This document shows, piece after piece, positions 1-4,268 of a stretch of 5,639 nucleotides of DNA. Where the stretch lies: contig DATDAH010000182.1 of assembly GCA_036525535.1 (NCBI GenBank), positions 1 to 5,639 on the forward strand. The letters are read 5' to 3'. Position numbers and translations under genes: made by a program. The notes under the pieces were generated by a model, which saw only the letters and a program-made list of their open reading frames with translations, was not told the DNA's origin and made no database searches. Every line of letters starts with the position of its first letter. The stretch's first letter is position 1. This stretch comes from DATDAH01 sp036525535 (GTDB lineage: Bacteria > Actinomycetota > Acidimicrobiia > Acidimicrobiales > DATDAH01).

Positions 1-246
1 GCGAGCTGAACGACGGACGAATCGTTCGGTGATACCGCCCCACGCGCGTTCCTCGGCCAACTCGACCAGCCCATGGGCCTCCAACGCCTTCAAGTGATAG
101 TTCACCTTCTGACGGGTCGACCCGACCGCCGCGGCAACCGTGGCAGCCGACCCCGGTTCAGTCAGCGCGTCGAGGATCGAGGCCCGGATCGGATCGAGTG
201 CCACTTCCACGGCGGCAGCGTCAGCGAGCACTCGAACGTCGTCCAC
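1..246 (-). CDS. ArsR-type winged-helix transcriptional regulator (3' end outside window)
   Basis: A DNA-binding repressor/activator fragment: 82 N-terminal residues are visible and the gene runs off the left edge. It begins MDDVRVLADAAAVEVALDP, a typical opening for ArsR-family proteins. Helices at about residues 10-30 are followed by the helix-turn-helix (about 34-58), whose recognition helix contains STRQKVNYHLKALEAHGLVE. The wing (about 62-78) reads EERAWGGITERFV. No cysteines are visible, so the classical metal-sensing ELCVC motif is absent and metal sensing is unlikely. The GTG start at 246-244 is chosen because homology starts there and a promoter ends just upstream. The frame stays open upstream to 558, so a longer form cannot be excluded. 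In this family such regulators often sit beside an SRPBCC/AHSA1-like gene, which would lie outside the window; that is inference. The family call is strong; the ligand is unknown. Confidence 0.85.
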   Translation of the reverse strand, partial: MDDVRVLADAAAVEVALDPIRASILDALTEPGSAATVAAAVGSTRQKVNYHLKALEAHGLVELAEERAWGGITERFVRRSAR

Positions 247-254
247 GGACCCCA

Positions 255-284
255 AAAGTACGCCTTGACAAGAAAGATTGTCAA
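255..284 (-). promoter_or_regulatory. Probable sigma-70-type promoter of the arsR-like gene
   Basis: Read on the minus strand, TTGACA (284-279) is a perfect -35 hexamer. After 18 bases comes TACTTT (260-255), a moderate -10; GTACTT one base upstream gives a 17-base spacer. The expected transcription start is near 248, only about two bases before the GTG start at 246. The mRNA would be leaderless or nearly so, which is common in actinobacteria. A GGGG run (253-250) lies too close to the start to be a normal ribosome binding site, which supports the leaderless reading. Confidence 0.55.
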
Positions 285-287
285 GGC
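262..287. promoter_or_regulatory. Perfect 10-bp inverted repeat, putative operator of the arsR-like regulator
   Basis: GCCTTGACAA (262-271) and TTGTCAAGGC (278-287) are exact reverse complements separated by six bases (GAAAGA). The repeat covers the -35 hexamer and most of the spacer of the promoter driving the adjacent regulator gene, ending about 16 bp before its start codon. ArsR-family dimers usually bind inverted repeats at their own promoters, so autoregulation by blocking RNA polymerase is the natural reading. It is AT-richer than its surroundings. No T-run follows on either strand, so a terminator is less likely. Binding is inferred. Confidence 0.6.
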
Positions 288-359
288 TCGGAACGAGATG
301 TCGTAGCTCTCGACGTCTTCGTCCGTCAGGCCGTGTCGAGGACCACCGTGAGCCCGACT

Positions 360-558
360 GAGCGCGCCGCAGAGCCCGGCGCTCGGCCTCGTTGTCCGTG
401 AGGTCGATGGCCCGCGCGTACGCCTCGTGCGCGCCATCGACGTCGCCGGCCCGCCGGCAGAGGTCAGCCCGCGCCGCCCAGCGCGGTGCGTGGTCCCGGA
501 GGCGCTCGTCGGCGTCGAGCGGGGCCAGCACGGCCGGTCCGGCGGCGACGTCGGTCAC
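360..558 (-). pseudogene. Remnant of a YCII-associated ECF-type sigma factor (C-terminal helical region only)
   Basis: A GTG at 558-556 overlaps the YCII stop (GTGA), exactly where the partner sigma gene normally starts. It reads VTDVAA, then passes directly into sequence resembling the C-terminal helical repeat region of SigJ/DUF6596-type sigma factors: PLDADERLRDHAPRWAARAD, LCRRAGDVDGAHEAYARAID, LTDNEAERRAL. Full-length members are about 400 residues; here only about 66 codons are recognisable. Sigma regions 2 and 4, which bind core polymerase and the -10/-35 elements, are missing. No stop follows the conserved end; the same frame stays open into the arsR-like gene, whereas a frame one step away stops at 328-326. 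The likeliest history is an internal in-frame deletion plus loss of the original stop. An assembly collapse is the alternative. It cannot act as a sigma factor as it stands. Confidence 0.6.
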
Positions 559-890
559 TGCGAGCCGACGGACAGGGGCCGGATCTCGACCGAGGCGTAC
601 TCGACGCACGGCATCTTGGCCGCCCACTCGACGGCGGCGTCCAGATCCTCGACGTCGATCATCATGAAGCTGAACAGCAGCTCCTTGGTCTCGGCGAACG
701 GCCCGTCGGTGAGGACGCGCTCGCCGGCCCGGGCCCGGAGCGTCGTCGCCGCGGTGTCGTTCTCCAGGCCGATCCCGGTGACGAGCACACTGGCGGCCTC
801 CATCTCCTGGTGGACGGCGGGCCATCTCGGCATCGAGCTCGGCGCCCTCCTTGGCTTCGGCCTCGGTGGCAGCGCGGTACGAGGGTTCAC
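555..890 (-). CDS. YCII-related domain protein, 5' part probably frameshifted
   Basis: YCII-domain proteins are small (about 110-130 residue) alpha/beta proteins usually encoded just before an ECF sigma factor; their biochemical role is uncertain. The C-terminal two thirds is clear: HQEMEAASVLVTGIGLEND, then the family signature ERVLTDGPFAETKE, then DVEDLDAAVEWAAKMP and VEIRPL. Upstream of about 819 this frame becomes proline/arginine-rich and unlike the family, whereas the neighbouring frame reads YRAATEAEAKEGAELDAEMA (879-820), a convincing N-terminal helix. Removing one base within the GC run at 817-823 would join the two. The usual hydrophobic MKYLLL-like start strand is not recognisable in any frame. 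GTG at 890 is a formal start in the C-terminal frame; GTG at 941 and ATG at 836 are alternatives. The stop overlaps the sigma remnant by four bases. The domain call is firm; whether the gene is intact is doubtful. Confidence 0.7.
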   Translation of the reverse strand: MNPRTALPPRPKPRRAPSSMPRWPAVHQEMEAASVLVTGIGLENDTAATTLRARAGERVLTDGPFAETKELLFSFMMIDVEDLDAAVEWAAKMPCVEYASVEIRPLSVGSQ

Positions 891-989
891 GCGTTGGGAC
901 GGCAAAGCTCGTTGAGGCGAGCAACGCCAGCGTAGGGGCACGATCCGGTACGCATTGGTACGGGCTGAACTGCCGATCTGTCGGCGGGT

Positions 990-2345
990 TCAGCGGGTGG
1001 TCGCGTACCGGCGCAGGGCTTCCTCGCGCTCGACCCCGTGGTCCACCATCGGCGGCGGGTAGCCCTCGGACGGTCCCGCAGGGTCGTCCCAGGGCCGGTG
1101 GACGAAGCGATCGGACACCGTTCGCAGCTCAGGCACCCACCGGCGGACGTAGGCGCCGTCGGGGTCGAATCGCTCACCCTGGCTGATGGGGTTGAAGATC
1201 CGGAAGTACGGCGCAGGATCCGTGCCGGTGCCAGCAGTCCACTGCCACCCGTGCTGGTTGGACGCCAGATCGCCGTCGACGAGATGCGCCATGAAATGAG
1301 CTGCGCCTCTCGGCCAGTCGAGGTGGAGATCCTTCACCAGGAAGCTGGCGACCACCATGCGCACCCGGTTGGGCATCCACGCCTCGGCCAGCAGCTGACG
1401 CATGCCGGCATCGACGAACGGGAAACCCGTCCGACCTTCGGCCCAGGCCTGGAAGCGCTCATCGGCGTCGGCGCCCGCGTCGACCGGCATGGCCCGCATC
1501 GCCGGCTGAAGGCTCTGCCAGGCCGTGTCGGGTCGGGCATACAGCACGTCGGCGTAGAACTCCCGCCAACACAGCTCCGTGCGGAACGTGCCATGGGCCT
1601 TCGAGCTTCCGAGCTTCGCCAGGAGCTGCCGGGGATGGATCGTGCCGAACTTCAGGTGCGGCGACAGGCGGCTCGTGGCGTCGGCCCCTGGCAGGTTGCG
1701 GAGGCGGTCGTAGTCCTCAAGCGTCCGGTCCCAGAACCGGCGGGCCGCTCGCTTGGCCGCGGGCTCGCCGGCGACGGGAAGCGTCGCGTCGCACGCCGGT
1801 TCCGTCGGAATGCCGAAGCGCTCGGCGACCTCGACCCAGCGCACCGCGGCCGGTGCCCGCTGCGGCGCGTCCCATCCGACCGCTCGCCACGCTCGCGAGA
1901 AGGGCGTGAACACCTTGTATGGCTCGCCAGCCGCAGTGAGCACCGTGCCCGGCGCCACCGCGTAGGGGCTCCCGACCAAGCGAAGCTCGACATCGGCATC
2001 GGCGAGGTTTCGCTCCACGAGGTCGTCGCGGGCCGAGCCGTACGGGCCGAAGTCGGCGGCCGCATGCACCCGTTCCGCACCCGCTTCGGCGGCGATCGCG
2101 GGCACGACCTCAGCCGGGTCACCACGGCGCACGACGAGCCTCCCCCCGATCGACTCGTCGAGAGCCCGAAGGCACCGGTACAGGAACGCCTCTCGCGGGG
2201 TACCCGAGGACCGCACGAGGCGATCGTCGAGGCAGAACAACGCCACGACGCCCTCGCCGCGGCCCGCGTCGGCCACCGCCTCCACCAACGCCGGGTTGTC
2301 CGACAGCCGCAGGTCCCGGCGAAACCACATCACCGACGTCGCCAC
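990..2345 (-). CDS. phr: Deoxyribodipyrimidine photolyase (class I CPD photolyase)
   Basis: A flavoprotein that uses blue light to split cyclobutane pyrimidine dimers in DNA. The 451 residues match the usual length. The N-terminal Rossmann antenna domain opens with MWFRRDLRLSDNPAL (residues 6-20). The C-terminal helical FAD domain carries SRLSPHLKFGTI, ELCWREFY (E257 and W260, matching the lesion-contacting Glu274/Trp277 of E. coli PhrB), MPNRVRMVVASFLVKD, DGDLASNQHGWQW (N363, the Asn near flavin N5) and TGTDPAPYFRIFNP. These favour a repair enzyme over a cryptochrome. Of the electron-transfer tryptophans, W367 and W344 are present, but the distal one (E. coli W306) has no clear counterpart. 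GTG at 2345 is chosen for its strong Shine-Dalgarno site; an upstream ATG at 2387 would add 14 poorly conserved residues. The antenna cofactor cannot be told. It diverges from the acyltransferase gene. Confidence 0.96.
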   Translation of the reverse strand: MATSVMWFRRDLRLSDNPALVEAVADAGRGEGVVALFCLDDRLVRSSGTPREAFLYRCLRALDESIGGRLVVRRGDPAEVVPAIAAEAGAERVHAAADFGPYGSARDDLVERNLADADVELRLVGSPYAVAPGTVLTAAGEPYKVFTPFSRAWRAVGWDAPQRAPAAVRWVEVAERFGIPTEPACDATLPVAGEPAAKRAARRFWDRTLEDYDRLRNLPGADATSRLSPHLKFGTIHPRQLLAKLGSSKAHGTFRTELCWREFYADVLYARPDTAWQSLQPAMRAMPVDAGADADERFQAWAEGRTGFPFVDAGMRQLLAEAWMPNRVRMVVASFLVKDLHLDWPRGAAHFMAHLVDGDLASNQHGWQWTAGTGTDPAPYFRIFNPISQGERFDPDGAYVRRWVPELRTVSDRFVHRPWDDPAGPSEGYPPPMVDHGVEREEALRRYATTR

Positions 2346-2350
2346 CGAGA

Positions 2351-2356
2351 CCTCCT
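2351..2356 (-). promoter_or_regulatory. Ribosome binding site deciding the photolyase start
   Basis: On the minus strand AGGAGG sits five bases before the GTG at 2345-2343. This near-perfect Shine-Dalgarno site fixes the start at that GTG, four codons before the conserved VMWFRRD strand, rather than at the upstream in-frame ATG. Confidence 0.75.
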
Positions 2357-2592
2357 CATCGCATTCCACCGGGATGGAGTCCACCATCCTGGTCCGACGC
2401 ACCGGCACTCGCGCGTCGGCTGAACGTCGGGTCACACCCTGATGTCGCGCTTGACGCTGGAGACCGAACGACGGTGCCCACTCTCGGACGCGGGTCGGCC
2501 GGCGGGCGGGAGCGTACGCTCGCCGCACCGACCGCATTTTCGACCAGCACGTGGAGATCAAGTCGCTCGCATGGCCGATGGGGGCCGAGGGA

Positions 2593-2620
2593 GGAACGGT
2601 CGAATTGGGATCCTTACGCT
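2593..2620 (+). promoter_or_regulatory. Candidate promoter of the acyltransferase gene
   Basis: TACGCT (2615-2620) fits the TAnnnT -10 pattern and ends 22 bases before the ATG at 2643. GGAAC (2593-2597) lies 17 bases upstream; it resembles an ECF-type -35 rather than TTGACA, although ECF promoters usually pair it with a different -10. Position is the main support. Confidence 0.3.
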
Positions 2621-2642
2621 CGATCCGGCAGAGCACCCCCGC

Positions 2643-3386
2643 ATGAGTGGGGACGACCGCACGTCGGACTCGCCGCCCGAGGTGACGTCGCTGTTGCGGA
2701 CCATGGCGGCGTACGGAACGTTGTTGCCCTCGATGCTCGGCGGCGTCGCGATGGGCGTGCTGAACCGGGACCGTCAGACGATCGTGGGGTACGGCGTACC
2801 GACCTTCGTCGAACGGTTCTTCACCATCACGGGGGTGAAGCTGGACGTGCAAGGCGAGGAGAACCTCTGGTTACAACGCCCGGCCGTCTTCGTCTACAAC
2901 CACCGCAACAACTTCGACCCCTACATCGCCATCAAGCTGGTGCATCGCGACTGGGGCTCGGTGGCCAAGAAGGAGATCGCCGGCCCGCTCGCCCCCGCGA
3001 TGCAGTGGCTCATGCCGAACGTCGCGTTCATCGACCGGTCGAGCTCGGAGAAGGCGATCGAAGGCTTGGCCCCGGTGACCGAGCTCCTGCACAGCGGCGT
3101 CTCGGTCCTTGTCGCTCCCGAAGGAACGCGTTCGAGGACGGGTGAGCTCGGCCCGTTCAAGAAGGGCCCGTTCCGCATGGCGATGGAGGCGAACACGCCG
3201 ATCGTGCCGATCGTGATCCGCAATGCCGATCAGGTGGCGAACCGCGCCGGCGCGATCACGCACCGCGGCACCGTCGACGTTGCGGTCCTGGAGCCCGTGC
3301 CGGTTGCCGGTTGGGCGGCCGCGGACCTCACCAGTCACATCGACGGTGTTCGACAGCTCTTCGTGGACAAGCTCGCCGACTGGTGA
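2643..3386 (+). CDS. PlsC-type lysophospholipid acyltransferase (1-acyl-sn-glycerol-3-phosphate acyltransferase family)
   Basis: Transfers a fatty acyl group to a lysophospholipid, most often lysophosphatidate, at the inner face of the membrane. From the ATG at 2643 the protein has 247 residues, and all four family blocks are intact: NHRNNFD (86-92, the catalytic HX4D with H87 and D92), FIDRSSSEKA (129-138), PEGTRSRTGELGPFKKGPF (159-177) and PIVPIVI (186-192). A moderately hydrophobic stretch at about 21-40 may touch the membrane. The N-terminal part (TMAAYGTLLPSMLGGVAMGV) resembles the linker found in actinobacterial proteins that fuse a HAD-IB phosphatase to this domain, but no HAD motif is seen upstream, so this copy stands alone. 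The ribosome binding site is weak. Upstream ATGs at 2571 and 2442 would add unconserved arginine-rich residues, and ATG 2703 would cut 20. Exact substrate unknown. Confidence 0.9.
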   Translation: MSGDDRTSDSPPEVTSLLRTMAAYGTLLPSMLGGVAMGVLNRDRQTIVGYGVPTFVERFFTITGVKLDVQGEENLWLQRPAVFVYNHRNNFDPYIAIKLVHRDWGSVAKKEIAGPLAPAMQWLMPNVAFIDRSSSEKAIEGLAPVTELLHSGVSVLVAPEGTRSRTGELGPFKKGPFRMAMEANTPIVPIVIRNADQVANRAGAITHRGTVDVAVLEPVPVAGWAAADLTSHIDGVRQLFVDKLADW

Positions 3387-3440
3387 ACGCCGGCCGTCCT
3401 TCATCACGAAGCGGGACGTCCTCCACCCGTTCAGACGAGG

Positions 3441-3456
3441 CCCCGGCGGCCCGGGG
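3441..3456 (+). terminator. GC-rich hairpin downstream of the acyltransferase gene
   Basis: CCCCGG (3441-3446) pairs perfectly with CCGGGG (3451-3456) around a CGGC loop, 54 bases after the acyltransferase stop. No T-run follows, so it is not a canonical intrinsic terminator, but actinobacteria often use hairpins with poor U-tracts. It lies in the 204-bp gap before the VOC gene, where no other gene is seen. A TTGACC (3532-3537) in that gap lacks a matching -10, so the promoter of the VOC operon was not identified. Confidence 0.3.
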
Positions 3457-3580
3457 TGCGCTGGCAGGTCGACCAGAGCCCGGGCGCAGGTCCGCCAACC
3501 GCGCGCATGGTCGCTCGTGCACGGCCGGCAGTTGACCGGCAAGAGGCGAAGCGCGACCGTCGTTCTTTGACACGAGCCCG

Positions 3581-3585
3581 GGAGG
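3581..3585 (+). promoter_or_regulatory. Ribosome binding site of the VOC-family gene
   Basis: GGAGG, extended to GGGAGG from 3580, sits five bases before the ATG at 3591 and supports that start. A second such site, GGGAGAG (3639-3645), precedes an in-frame ATG at 3651, so two starts are possible. Confidence 0.65.
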
Positions 3586-3590
3586 CAGCC

Positions 3591-4268
3591 ATGAGCGCCA
3601 CCGAAGTCCCGAGTAGCGCGACGAGTGGTGCGAGCGTCGGGAGAGCCGACATGAAGCTCGAGGCTGTCGTCATCCCCATAGCGAACGTCGAGCGCGCGAA
3701 GGAGTTCTACGAGAGCCTCGGGTGGAGGCTCGACGCCGACTTCTCCTTCGACAACGGCTTCCGGGTCGTCCAATTCACGCCGCCCGCGTCGGGGTGCTCG
3801 GTTCAATTCGGCACGAACATGACGTCGGCCGCGCCCGGCTCGGCCCAGGGTCTGTACCTGATCGTCTCCGACATCGACGCCGCCCGCGACGATCTCGTCG
3901 CGCACGGCGTCGACGCGAGCGAGGTGTTCCACCCCGAGACCCCGGGCGCTCAGTTCCAGCCCGACGGCACGAGCGGTCGCGTGAGCGGGCCCGCGCCCGA
4001 TCACGCCAGCTACAACTCCTTCGCCACATTCAGCGACCCGGACGGCAACGGCTGGCTGCTGCAGGAGATCACGAACCGACTGCCCGGCCGGATCCACGCC
4101 GCTCCGACGGAATTCGCATCCACCGCAGACCTGGCGAGCGCGCTTCGGCGTGCGGAGGCCGCCCACGGCGACCACGAGCAGCGCACCGGGCAGCGCGACG
4201 AGAACTGGCCGGAGTGGTACGCCGCGTACATGCGGGCGGAGCAGGCTGGCGACGAGCTCCCGTCGTGA
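3591..4268 (+). CDS. VOC-family (glyoxalase/dioxygenase fold) protein with C-terminal helical extension
   Basis: A 225-residue protein of unknown substrate. Residues 1-20 are a Ser/Ala/Thr-rich tail; the VOC fold spans about 21-162, from MKLEAVVIPIANVERAKEFY (21-40) to FSDPDGNGWLLQE (147-159), including GLYLIVSDIDAARDDLVAHG (87-106). The usual first-strand metal-binding His is absent (VVIPI), although E159 holds the usual last-ligand position, so a standard glyoxalase I metal site is unlikely. A C-terminal module (about 170-225) carries ALRRAEAAHGDHEQRTG and NWPEWYAAYMRAEQAG, a tail that recurs after actinobacterial VOC and related domains. ATG 3591 has a good ribosome binding site; ATG 3651 would give 205 residues and start at the conserved strand. 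The stop overlaps the oxidoreductase start, implying translational coupling. Roles such as dioxygenase, lyase or binding protein cannot be told apart. Confidence 0.85.
   Translation: MSATEVPSSATSGASVGRADMKLEAVVIPIANVERAKEFYESLGWRLDADFSFDNGFRVVQFTPPASGCSVQFGTNMTSAAPGSAQGLYLIVSDIDAARDDLVAHGVDASEVFHPETPGAQFQPDGTSGRVSGPAPDHASYNSFATFSDPDGNGWLLQEITNRLPGRIHAAPTEFASTADLASALRRAEAAHGDHEQRTGQRDENWPEWYAAYMRAEQAGDELPS

Larger units (their letters stand above)
2346..2642. other. Divergent intergenic spacer between the photolyase and acyltransferase genes
   Basis: About 297 bp with no convincing gene. Open frames here (a 64-codon minus-strand one and in-frame extensions of the acyltransferase) have biased, arginine/proline-rich translations and no family signature. 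The spacer must hold both divergent promoters. It contains a 12-bp palindrome, GAGCGTACGCTC (2510-2521), which places TACGCT, a plausible actinobacterial -10, on both strands. It also contains a 7-bp inverted repeat, CCGACGC (2394-2400) and GCGTCGG (2413-2419), in the photolyase leader. No clear -35 partners were found, so these are only candidates. Confidence 0.5.

Noticed and set aside
162..437. 91-codon minus-strand open frame over the arsR/sigma region
   Set aside because: It is out of frame with both the winged-helix protein and the sigma remnant, and its translation matches nothing known to me.
427..935. Plus-strand open frames of 149-162 codons opposite the YCII gene
   Set aside because: Antisense to the conserved YCII signature; arginine-rich translations with no domain.
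2394..2419. 7-bp inverted repeat CCGACGC / GCGTCGG with a 12-base spacer as a photolyase operator
   Set aside because: Short, GC-only arms with a long spacer are expected by chance in this composition; no independent support.
1038..2423. 461-codon plus-strand open frame across the photolyase gene
   Set aside because: It is antisense to a clear photolyase; its Arg/His/Gly-rich translation has no family motif. Long antisense frames are expected in such GC-rich coding DNA.
2346..2852. 5' extension of the photolyase frame to a 620-residue protein
   Set aside because: The extra 169 residues run through the spacer and antisense to the acyltransferase. Homology starts at VMWFRRD, and a strong AGGAGG site precedes GTG 2345.
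2871..4175. 434-codon minus-strand open frame
   Set aside because: Lies opposite both the acyltransferase and VOC genes, each with intact family motifs; shadow of codon bias.
3722..4264. 5' extension of the oxidoreductase frame upstream into the VOC gene
   Set aside because: It is a shifted reading of the VOC coding sequence, Arg-rich and without motifs; the FAD-binding strand begins right after GTG 4265.
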